A stretch of 24,361 nt of DNA from assembly GCA_002707765.1 (NCBI GenBank), contig PANV01000027.1, positions 1 to 24,361 on the forward strand, written 5' to 3'. Source of the DNA: Fidelibacterota bacterium. GTDB lineage: Bacteria > Fidelibacterota > Marinisomatia > SCGC-AAA003-L08 > D37C17. Both the position numbers and the translations under genes were made by a program. Positions 13,630 to 20,825 of this stretch are shown piece after piece. The stretch's first letter is position 1. Each line of letters starts with the position of its first letter. A model generated the notes under the pieces. That model ran no database searches. It saw nothing but the letters and a program-made list of their open reading frames with translations, and was not told where the DNA came from.

Positions 13630-13941
13630 CTACTTTGACTTTTTATTTAACTGTTTTAAAATATTTTTTCCAGCTTTAAAAACTATTTTTTTTCTACTTG
13701 GTATTGTTACCTGCTCATTTGTGATGAGATTTCTTGCATTTTCTCTTTTTTTTGTATTTAAAACTTTAAAAATACCAAAATTTCTTATTTCAATTCTTTT
13801 TTGATTCCCATCTTCAAAAAAAATTTCTTTAAATGAATCAAGGACACAATCTACTAAAATTATTGATTCAGATTTGCTCATATTTAACTTTGAAGATACT
13901 TTTTTTACTAAACTTTTTTTATTATAGGTTTTCGAATCCAT
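13630..13941 (-). CDS. HU/IHF-family DNA-binding protein without the intercalating Pro
   Basis: A 103-residue histone-like protein with about eight extra N-terminal residues compared with the usual 90. The helical dimer part (KSLVKKVSSKLNMSKSESIILVDCVLDSFKEIF), the core RIEIRNFGIFKV and the C-terminal TIPSRKKIVFKAGKNI all match HU/IHF. The DNA-binding arm, normally R-NP-TG, reads ENARNLITNE: the conserved intercalating Pro is Leu. The protein probably still binds DNA but may bend it less sharply. It sits 1 base from the rel gene and 4 from ruvX. HU as opposed to a specialised IHF-like protein cannot be decided. Confidence 0.85.
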   Translation of the reverse strand: MDSKTYNKKSLVKKVSSKLNMSKSESIILVDCVLDSFKEIFFEDGNQKRIEIRNFGIFKVLNTKKRENARNLITNEQVTIPSRKKIVFKAGKNILKQLNKKSK

Positions 13942-13942
13942 A

Positions 13943-16153
13943 CTACATTCTATCTAATTTAATTGGATTAATTGTATTAATTATCTTTTGCTGTAAAACA
14001 TTAAATTCTTTTATATTTTTAACTTCAAGAATCATTAAGCAAGTGGCCAAACCATCATGTGCACTAATATCAACACTCTTTATATTAATTTTTAAAGATG
14101 ATGTTGATTCTGTTAAATCTTTAAGAAGGTCTTTTCTATCTTCAAAAACAATTTTTAATCTTACTAAAAACATATTGGTGCCTTTTAAATCCCATTCAAC
14201 ATCAATAAACCTATCTCTGCTTTGCTTAATCGGTACATTTGAACAATTTGTCCTATGAACGCTCACACCTTTTCCTTTAGTAATGTAACCAATAATTTTA
14301 TCTCCAGGAATAGGACTGCAGCATTTTGGAAAAGATATCATTGCATTATCAATACCACCGACTTTAACTCCTTTAGCAATACCCCTAGCTCTTCTTATGA
14401 ATTTTTGAGTTAAAGTATCCTGTTTATTATCAGAAACTAGATCTAACTCATCTAAAATAATATCATATTTTTCTAATATTTCCTTAAAAGTATGCTTCCC
14501 TTTAGCAAAATTAGAATAAATTAAATCTGAATTATTATAACCCATTTTTTCAGGATTTTTTTCAATTGTTCTAAACAACTTTACTTTTTTTATTTTTCTT
14601 AATGATTTTTCAAGTATTTCTTTTCCAAGCTCAATACTCTTGGTCTCTTCTTCTTTTTTCAAAAATCTTTTAATATGCGTTATTGCTTTTGTAGTTCTTA
14701 CAACTTTGAGCCAAGCTTGGTTCGGCATATGATTTGGAGAAGTTATAATTTTTACAGTATCTCCATTTTTCAATTCCGAGTTTAAAGGAATTATCTTATC
14801 TTCTATTTTAGCTCCAGAACATTTTAATCCTATCTGAGTATGGATAGAAAAAGCAAAATCTATTGGAGTTGAACCTTTTTTTAATTGATGAACTTCACCT
14901 TTTGGTGTGAAAACAAAAATTTCATCTTCAAATAAATCAATTTTTAATAATTCAAGCAACTCATTTGGATCTTTATCCTCAGATTTAATTACTTCAACTA
15001 AATTTCTCAACCACTCAATATAAACATTCATTTTATTATTTGCTACATGCTTAACTCTATGACCTGATTCTTTATATATCCAATGTGCAGCAACACCAAC
15101 CTCAGCTAATCTATCCATTGATTTTGTTCTAATTTGAACCTCAATAATATTTTCATTTTTTCCAAAAACGGTTGTATGAATAGATTGATATCCGTTACTT
15201 TTAGGGGTAGCTATATAATCTTTGAATCTCTCCTGCATTGGTGTATAAATCTGATGTACAATTCCAAGAACTGAGTAACATTCTTCAATTTTATCAACAA
15301 TTATTCTTATAGCAAAAAGATCATAAAGCTCATTAAATTTTTTAGACTGTAAATTCATTTTTCTATAAATAGAATAGTAATGTTTAGCTCTACCAAAAAC
15401 TTTTGCATTAATAGAAAAAGTTAACAGGTTAGATTGAATTGGTTTTATAAATTCTTCAATAAATTTATTTCTAACTTTATTTGTTGTATTAATCTTCTTT
15501 TTTATATTTTTGTAAGAATTATTATCAACATATTTAAGAACTAAATTCTCATAATCCATTTTAAGTTCATTCATTCCTAATCTATGAGCAAGTGGAGCAT
15601 ATAAATCTTTAGTTTCTTGAGATATTCTAATTTGTTTTTCTTTAGGTAATGAGTCTAAAGTCTTCATATTATGTAATCTATCTGAAAATTTTATAATTAT
15701 AACTCTTAAATCTTTAGCAACTGCTAAGAACATTTTCATCAAGTTTTCAGCTTGTTTATGTTTATAGTCTTTAAATTTAATACCAGAAAGTTTCGATACA
15801 CCTGCAACTAAGTGAGCTATATCTTTATTAAATTTTTTTTCTAAATCTATTTTTTTTACAGGTGTATCTTCAATTGTATCATGAAGAAGACCTGCAACTA
15901 AAGTATCAATATCCATATGCCAATGAATTAATTGAATACAAACTTCAACACAATGAGTAAAATAAGGTTTTCCTGATTTTCTTTTTTGACCTTTATGAGC
16001 ATAATCACCGAATTTATAGGCTGACCATAGCAAATTTACATCTTGCTCATTTATTGTATATTCATCATTAAATGCTTCTAAAATTTTTTGAAATTCATTG
16101 GGATATTTATTAGAATTAACAGAAATTAAATTTTTAAGATTTTCTAAAACCAT
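13943..16153 (-). CDS. rel: Bifunctional (p)ppGpp synthetase/hydrolase, RelA/SpoT family
   Basis: A 736-residue stringent-response enzyme. In order it has: an HD hydrolase domain with THCVEV, the LLHDTIEDT His-Asp pair and SDRLHNMKTL (residues about 45-190); the synthetase domain with GRAKHYYSIYRKM, LYDLFAIRIIV, ERFKDYIATPKSNGYQS and EVQIRT (about 235-370); a TGS domain (IFVFTPKGEVHQLKKG, about 410-470); a zinc-finger-like CCSPIPGD segment; and a C-terminal ACT domain (about 660-736). Both catalytic halves keep their key motifs, so a Rel-type enzyme able to make and destroy (p)ppGpp is likely. It follows dnaB by 12 bases and precedes the HU-like gene by 1. Confidence 0.95.
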   Translation of the reverse strand: MVLENLKNLISVNSNKYPNEFQKILEAFNDEYTINEQDVNLLWSAYKFGDYAHKGQKRKSGKPYFTHCVEVCIQLIHWHMDIDTLVAGLLHDTIEDTPVKKIDLEKKFNKDIAHLVAGVSKLSGIKFKDYKHKQAENLMKMFLAVAKDLRVIIIKFSDRLHNMKTLDSLPKEKQIRISQETKDLYAPLAHRLGMNELKMDYENLVLKYVDNNSYKNIKKKINTTNKVRNKFIEEFIKPIQSNLLTFSINAKVFGRAKHYYSIYRKMNLQSKKFNELYDLFAIRIIVDKIEECYSVLGIVHQIYTPMQERFKDYIATPKSNGYQSIHTTVFGKNENIIEVQIRTKSMDRLAEVGVAAHWIYKESGHRVKHVANNKMNVYIEWLRNLVEVIKSEDKDPNELLELLKIDLFEDEIFVFTPKGEVHQLKKGSTPIDFAFSIHTQIGLKCSGAKIEDKIIPLNSELKNGDTVKIITSPNHMPNQAWLKVVRTTKAITHIKRFLKKEEETKSIELGKEILEKSLRKIKKVKLFRTIEKNPEKMGYNNSDLIYSNFAKGKHTFKEILEKYDIILDELDLVSDNKQDTLTQKFIRRARGIAKGVKVGGIDNAMISFPKCCSPIPGDKIIGYITKGKGVSVHRTNCSNVPIKQSRDRFIDVEWDLKGTNMFLVRLKIVFEDRKDLLKDLTESTSSLKINIKSVDISAHDGLATCLMILEVKNIKEFNVLQQKIINTINPIKLDRM

Positions 16154-16165
16154 AAAAATTTATTC

Positions 16166-17524
16166 TTAAGATGGCATTTCGTAATCAGAATGTACAATAT
16201 CTAGGTTATCAAATTTAGCATATTTATCAGTAAAAGAAACTTTTACAGTACCAGTTGGTCCATTTCTATGTTTTGATAAAATAATTTCAGCAAGACCTTC
16301 ATCCTCCTCTGACTTAGAATATACATACTTTCTGTATATAAACATGACAACATCAGCATCTTGTTCAATTGCACCACTTTCTCTTAAATCTGACATTATA
16401 GGCCTATGATCTGTTCTAGACTCAACTGCTCTAGACAGCTGAGAAAGAGCCACAATTGGGATATCTAACTCTTTAGCAAGTGCTTTTAATGACCTTGAAA
16501 TATATGATATTTCTTGCTGTCTACTCTCTGATTTCTGGGGTGCATGTAACAATTGGATATAATCAATAAAAAGTATATCTATATCTTTTTCAGCTTTGAG
16601 TTGTCTAGCTTTTGCTCTTAATTCCATAATATTTAAATCAGCAGAATCATCAATATATACATTTGACTCTGATAAAATAGAAGCAGCTTCAGATAATTTT
16701 CTCCATTCATTTTTAGGTAACTTTCCCGTTCTAACAAGATGACTATCTGCTTTTGCTTCAGAAGTAATTAACCTTTCAACTAATTGTTTGCTTGACATTT
16801 CTAAACTAAAAAAGCCAACTTTTAGTTTGTGGTTCACTGCTATATTTCTACCAAAATTTAAAGCAAGAGCTGTTTTACCCATAGAAGGTCTTCCAGCTAG
16901 GATTATTAAGTCTGATTTTTGAAATCCAGATAACATATTATCAAGATCAATAAAAGATGACGGAACTCCAGTTAAGCTACCCTCTTTTCTATTGCTCCAG
17001 TTATCTAAAACATCATGTAAGATAGGATTAATTTCTTTAAATCTACCTTTATCAGCATCTTTAGATAATGAAAATAAAGTTTGTTCAGCTTTATCCAGAA
17101 TTTCAGTAACATCACCTTGATCTTGATAAGCTTCATTTGATATGTTACTAGCAACATTAATAATATTTCTAAGAATTGATTTTTCTTTAACAAGCTTTGC
17201 ATAATACTCAACGTTTTGAGTTGATGGAGCTTGTTCTGTTAATCCTGTAATGTAGTACGCATCACCGACTTCTTTTAATTTATTATTTTTCTTTAATTGT
17301 TCAATTACACTTACATAATCTATAGTCTTATTGCTCTCAAATAGTAACAACATATTTTCATAAATAGTAGCATTTGAAGGATTATAAAAATCTTTTTCAT
17401 TGACAATCTGCATCGCTTGTGACATAGATTCAGAATTTATTAATATACATCCAAGAACAGCTGCTTCAGCCTCTACAATATTTGGAGAAACTCTTAAATT
17501 TTTATTTTCTTTAATTTCAGGCAT
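16166..17524 (-). CDS. dnaB: Replicative DNA helicase DnaB
   Basis: A 452-residue hexameric helicase that unwinds DNA at the replication fork. The N-terminal primase-interaction domain starts SPNIVEAEAAVLGCIL. The C-terminal RecA-like domain has Walker A GRPSMGKTALAL (about residue 210), VGFFSLEMSSKQLVERL, the Walker B region DILFIDYIQLL, ALSQLSRAVESR and RESGAIEQDADVVMFIYR. Length is normal and no intein is present, although dnaB is a frequent intein host. It overlaps the upstream glycosylase-like gene by 8 bases. Confidence 0.96.
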   Translation of the reverse strand: MPEIKENKNLRVSPNIVEAEAAVLGCILINSESMSQAMQIVNEKDFYNPSNATIYENMLLLFESNKTIDYVSVIEQLKKNNKLKEVGDAYYITGLTEQAPSTQNVEYYAKLVKEKSILRNIINVASNISNEAYQDQGDVTEILDKAEQTLFSLSKDADKGRFKEINPILHDVLDNWSNRKEGSLTGVPSSFIDLDNMLSGFQKSDLIILAGRPSMGKTALALNFGRNIAVNHKLKVGFFSLEMSSKQLVERLITSEAKADSHLVRTGKLPKNEWRKLSEAASILSESNVYIDDSADLNIMELRAKARQLKAEKDIDILFIDYIQLLHAPQKSESRQQEISYISRSLKALAKELDIPIVALSQLSRAVESRTDHRPIMSDLRESGAIEQDADVVMFIYRKYVYSKSEEDEGLAEIILSKHRNGPTGTVKVSFTDKYAKFDNLDIVHSDYEMPS

Positions 17525-18185
17525 TTAAATATTTTTCTCTGATTAATTTAAAATCATTCCAAGCTCTTTTTTTAAATTCGGGTTTAGCTATTAGTTCAGA
17601 TGGCGCAAAAGATTCAATAATTCCATAACTATTTGCACTAAAAATATCTTTATCTAAAAAATTTATTCTACCCATAAAAACAATAATTTTTTTTTCATAT
17701 GAGCTAATAATACTTCTAATATTTTTAGTAAAATCGTAAACTCCTTCATCACTATTTTTACTTGCAGTCTTATCATATGAATTTAATAAACTATACATAC
17801 AAATATCTTTTCTATTTAGACCTATCGCACTTAACATTTTATCAAAAAGTTTTCCGTTTTCACCTGTAAACTCAAATTCTATATTATTCTGAGTAGTAAA
17901 AATTGATTTACAAATAAAAATTATTTTTGAATCAGTTGATCCCAAACTAAAAAAAATATTTTTTTTTCTACTAGATAATGGAATTAGACTAAGATAACTT
18001 TCGAAAGAATTAGTTTTTTTACCTAAAAAAATTTTATTTGAAACTTCATGATTAATAGAATCAAATTGACAATTACTATCTTTATTTACTTTGAGATGAA
18101 CATACTCACCATATAAATCTCTATATAATTCTAATAAATTATATATCTGATTCTTCTTCAGGTGTTCGCCAATCAAGTTCATCAT
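17517..18185 (-). CDS. Degenerate uracil-DNA glycosylase family protein, probably inactive as a glycosylase
   Basis: A 222-residue protein that resembles family 4-type uracil-DNA glycosylases in layout: FTGENGKLFDKMLSAIGLNRKDI (106-128) matches the substrate-loop and helix region, and ESFAPSELIAKPEFKKRAWNDFKLI near the C-terminus matches the HP(S/A) region. The active-site motifs are altered. The GEAPG water-activating loop reads CKSIF (92-96), and the His of the HPS motif is Ala. Few cysteines remain, so the family 4 iron-sulphur cluster is probably lost. It is likely a structural or regulatory relative that may bind DNA. The start at ATG 18185 lies 47 bases inside the rpoZ-like gene; I see no better start. 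It overlaps dnaB by 8 bases, suggesting a replication or repair link. Confidence 0.6.
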   Translation of the reverse strand: MMNLIGEHLKKNQIYNLLELYRDLYGEYVHLKVNKDSNCQFDSINHEVSNKIFLGKKTNSFESYLSLIPLSSRKKNIFFSLGSTDSKIIFICKSIFTTQNNIEFEFTGENGKLFDKMLSAIGLNRKDICMYSLLNSYDKTASKNSDEGVYDFTKNIRSIISSYEKKIIVFMGRINFLDKDIFSANSYGIIESFAPSELIAKPEFKKRAWNDFKLIREKYLNA

Positions 18186-18411
18186 TCATAAATTCAGATG
18201 TAGCAACTGAAATAGGTTTTGCTACATTGTAATCAACATCTTCTAATAATTCCTCCAATTGATCTGAATCTTCAATATCTTCTTCAATTGTGAAATCTTG
18301 AAATCTATCATCAATGATTTGTCTTGCTCTTAATGATGCTATCATAATATTTTTATATAATGAATCAGATTTCTTAAGAAACTTTTTTAACTGAATCGCT
18401 TTGATATTCAT
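18139..18411 (-). CDS. rpoZ: RNA polymerase omega-like subunit
   Basis: A 90-residue protein matching omega subunits in position and pattern: SLYKNIMIASLRARQIIDD (residues 17-35) is the conserved omega core, followed by an acidic linker (EEDIEDSDQLEELLEDVD) and AKPISVATSEFMNDEL, the C-terminal element seen in FCB-group omega proteins. Omega helps assemble RNA polymerase beta prime. The order gmk then rpoZ, with a 4-base overlap, is a widely conserved pair and supports the call. The 3' end overlaps the glycosylase-like gene by 47 bases in another frame. Confidence 0.8.
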   Translation of the reverse strand: MNIKAIQLKKFLKKSDSLYKNIMIASLRARQIIDDRFQDFTIEEDIEDSDQLEELLEDVDYNVAKPISVATSEFMNDELDWRTPEEESDI

Positions 18412-18989
18412 TTTTTAATTAACTCCTTAATTTTCTTTTCAATTTTATCTGTTGTCTTATTAAAATTATCATTGATGAAATGAAATTTAAACTTTTCTTT
18501 GTAACCCATTTCTAATTCAAATCTTTTTAATCTTTGATTAATCAGAGTATCTGATTGACCTCTTTTACTTAATCTATCAGTTAAAATCTCAATTTTTTCT
18601 TCGTTATTGAACCCAGGTGGTTCAATAAAAATTGAAATGACATTCTCTTCAAATTCTTCTATAATATTCATACTTCCTTTAACATCAATATCAAGTAAAA
18701 TTACTTTATTGTTTTCAATAGCATTTTCTATCGGTTCTATAGGTGTTGCATACCTATTTCCATGTACAAATTCCCACTCAAGGAATTCACCAAAATTTTG
18801 TTTATGTTCAAATTGTTTAATATCCATAAATACATAATCTTGTCCATCAATCTCATTTTTTCTCTTTGGCCTTGTAGTAGCTGAAACTGAGAATTCCCAA
18901 CTTTTATTCCTTGATAAAAGTTCTTTACAAATGGAAGTTTTTCCAGTTCCAGAAGGCGCAGATAATATTACTAATTTACCTTTACTCAT
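18408..18989 (-). CDS. gmk: Guanylate kinase
   Basis: A 193-residue enzyme that phosphorylates GMP or dGMP to the diphosphate with ATP. It has P-loop SAPSGTGKTSI (residues 10-20), SVSATTRPKRKNEIDGQDYVFM with the GMP-binding region, GEFLEWEFVHGNRYATP, and VILLDIDVKGSMNI with the Walker B-like Asp. Length is normal. It overlaps yicC and the omega-like gene by 4 bases each, the classic yicC-gmk-rpoZ order. Confidence 0.95.
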   Translation of the reverse strand: MSKGKLVILSAPSGTGKTSICKELLSRNKSWEFSVSATTRPKRKNEIDGQDYVFMDIKQFEHKQNFGEFLEWEFVHGNRYATPIEPIENAIENNKVILLDIDVKGSMNIIEEFEENVISIFIEPPGFNNEEKIEILTDRLSKRGQSDTLINQRLKRFELEMGYKEKFKFHFINDNFNKTTDKIEKKIKELIKK

Positions 18990-19858
18990 AATATATTTTG
19001 TACTTGTTCCCTAATTTGTTCTACTTTCTCTTTTATACTCACAACTAAGTGTTTAGTTTCTAAATTATCAACTTTTGATCCAATGGTATTAACTTCTCTG
19101 TTAATTTCTTGTAATAAAAAATTACTTTTTTTACCAATGTCCTCATTACTCAAAATGAAATCTTGAAGTAATTCTAAATGACCATTTAACCTAGATAATT
19201 CTTCATTAATATCTTTTTTTTCTAGAATAATTGCAACTTCCTGTAATAATCTTTCCTCTGCTATTTCTGTATTAGAAATTAGATTTGAAATCTTTTCTTT
19301 AATTCTATTCAATTCTTTCTTTGAATTACCTGCTGATAATCTAATAATTTTTTTCATTTCTTTATTAATAATTTTTATTTTTAATAAAATATCTTTTTTA
19401 ATAAAAGTACCTTCTTTAATTCTATATTTTTTAAAATTAACTAAAGCATCTTTCAAGCTATCTAAAATAATTTTCTTTTTTGGCATTTTAATTTTATTTG
19501 AATATTCAAAAACATCAGGAATTTTCAAAAAATATTCTAAGGATACCATTTCGTTAGACTTTATTTCTTTCTTAATTTTCTCAATACCTTCTAAATAAAT
19601 TTTAATCTTATCCTTATTTATATTTAAGGAATCGGATTTAAAAGAGATTTTTTTGAGATTAATAGAAAAATATATTTTCCCTCTTTTGCATTCTTTTTTA
19701 ATTAAATCTAAAAAATCTGTTTCATATTCTATTAAGAACTCATCTATTTTTGGAACAATTTCAATATATCTACTATTCAATGACCTGATTTCAATTTGCA
19801 AGTTAAAATCTCCTATAACTTTTTCAAGTCTACTATATCCTGTCATACTTGTAATCAT
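18986..19858 (-). CDS. yicC: YicC-family endoribonuclease
   Basis: A 290-residue protein with the family start ITSMTGYSRLE, the EIRSLNSRYIEI segment (residues 23-34) and the C-terminal ISNLISNTEIAEERLLQEVAII, RLNGHLELLQDF and the ending GKKSNFLLQEINREVNTIGSKV. The extreme C-terminus (VSIKEKVEQIREQVQNIL) is also typical. YicC proteins are RNases acting on small RNAs in E. coli and are widely paired with gmk. A plausible promoter lies 35-63 bases upstream. ATG 19846 (MTGYSR) is an alternative start. Confidence 0.92.
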   Translation of the reverse strand: MITSMTGYSRLEKVIGDFNLQIEIRSLNSRYIEIVPKIDEFLIEYETDFLDLIKKECKRGKIYFSINLKKISFKSDSLNINKDKIKIYLEGIEKIKKEIKSNEMVSLEYFLKIPDVFEYSNKIKMPKKKIILDSLKDALVNFKKYRIKEGTFIKKDILLKIKIINKEMKKIIRLSAGNSKKELNRIKEKISNLISNTEIAEERLLQEVAIILEKKDINEELSRLNGHLELLQDFILSNEDIGKKSNFLLQEINREVNTIGSKVDNLETKHLVVSIKEKVEQIREQVQNIL

Positions 19859-19892
19859 TAATATAAATTTGGCTTTATTTTTAAAGGTCTAC

Positions 19893-19921
19893 ATTTTAAT
19901 ATATTTAAAAAATTTTTGCAA
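19893..19921 (-). promoter_or_regulatory. Candidate promoter before yicC
   Basis: On the minus strand TTGCAA (19921-19916) and TAAAAT (19898-19893) are 17 bases apart, close to the sigma-70-type consensus. They lie in the 73-base gap between the PorV-like gene and yicC, so a transcript could start about 28 bases before yicC. The strength is untested, and AT-rich DNA gives chance matches. Confidence 0.45.
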
Positions 19922-19931
19922 GATATTAATT

Positions 19932-20825
19932 TTATAATTCCTTCTGCAAATTAAAGTTAAATCCCAACCTATGAGAATCATGTAAAAAATTATTCTCATT
20001 CTTAATATATGCATAATCCAATTTAATATTTGAAAGATTAAAGCCTAAGCCAAATGAACTATTAGCATCATTTTTACCGATTCTAATAAAAATATTATTT
20101 TGAATTTTTAATTCATAACCAATTTTAAATCCATCAACAATATTTAGTTCTGTAAAAATAGTTGATAAATCGTTAATTTTTTTTTCAATTGATATAAAAC
20201 CATCAATATTATTTTTTTCAAATGTTCCAGTATCCCACTTTTTAAATGATAAAATATTATCAACTGCTAACATTAATTTTAGATCATTTAAAAAAAATAA
20301 ATATCTCAAATCAAAAGATGAACCAACTGCATTAATATTATCAATCTGATGAAATATTGGTTTGAAATTTAAATTAATGATAAAATTACTATTTAAAAAT
20401 TTGTTATATGAAATTAACATACCAGTTTCACTGTCCGAATAACTATAAATATTATCATAATTTAGATTTTCAAGACTAGGATATACACCTTCTTGGACAA
20501 GTAACTGAGTATTAAAAATATCACTAATTTCTCTTCTAACAATACCAATTGATAAATTTGAGATATCATCATTATAAATATTAGAGGAAAAATGATAAAC
20601 ATTAAATAAATCACCATATTTACCTGTTGAAAAAAAGATAGTTTTATCTATTTTATTTTTAAATATTGGCCCATCAAAAATACTGCTAATATTATCAGAA
20701 CTTATGTGTATACTTCCAATACCTACATTCCTTGATGAAGATATTATCCCAAATAAATTATCAGTTGATGAAATCAAATAAGAAAAAAATAAAAGAAAAC
20801 AATAAAACTTAAATCTAAACATCAT
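19932..20825 (-). CDS. PorV/UPF0164-like outer-membrane beta-barrel protein
   Basis: A 297-residue protein with a signal sequence (FRFKFYCFLLFFSYLISS) and an early SSSRNVGIGSIHISSDNISSIFDGPIF segment that matches the conserved N-terminus of PorV/PorQ/UPF0164 barrels in FCB bacteria. The rest alternates hydrophobic and polar residues, with IFIRIGKNDANSSFGLGFNLSNIKLDYAYI near the end and HRLGFNFNLQKEL as the last strands, as expected for a barrel of about a dozen strands. No other gene of a secretion system of this type is in the window. It overlaps the mutS 3' end by 11 bases. Confidence 0.7.
   Translation of the reverse strand: MMFRFKFYCFLLFFSYLISSTDNLFGIISSSRNVGIGSIHISSDNISSIFDGPIFKNKIDKTIFFSTGKYGDLFNVYHFSSNIYNDDISNLSIGIVRREISDIFNTQLLVQEGVYPSLENLNYDNIYSYSDSETGMLISYNKFLNSNFIINLNFKPIFHQIDNINAVGSSFDLRYLFFLNDLKLMLAVDNILSFKKWDTGTFEKNNIDGFISIEKKINDLSTIFTELNIVDGFKIGYELKIQNNIFIRIGKNDANSSFGLGFNLSNIKLDYAYIKNENNFLHDSHRLGFNFNLQKEL

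Noticed and set aside
13833..14258. 141-residue plus-strand frame
   Set aside because: It is a shadow of the rel and HU-like genes on the other strand, hydrophobic only because of AT-rich codons.
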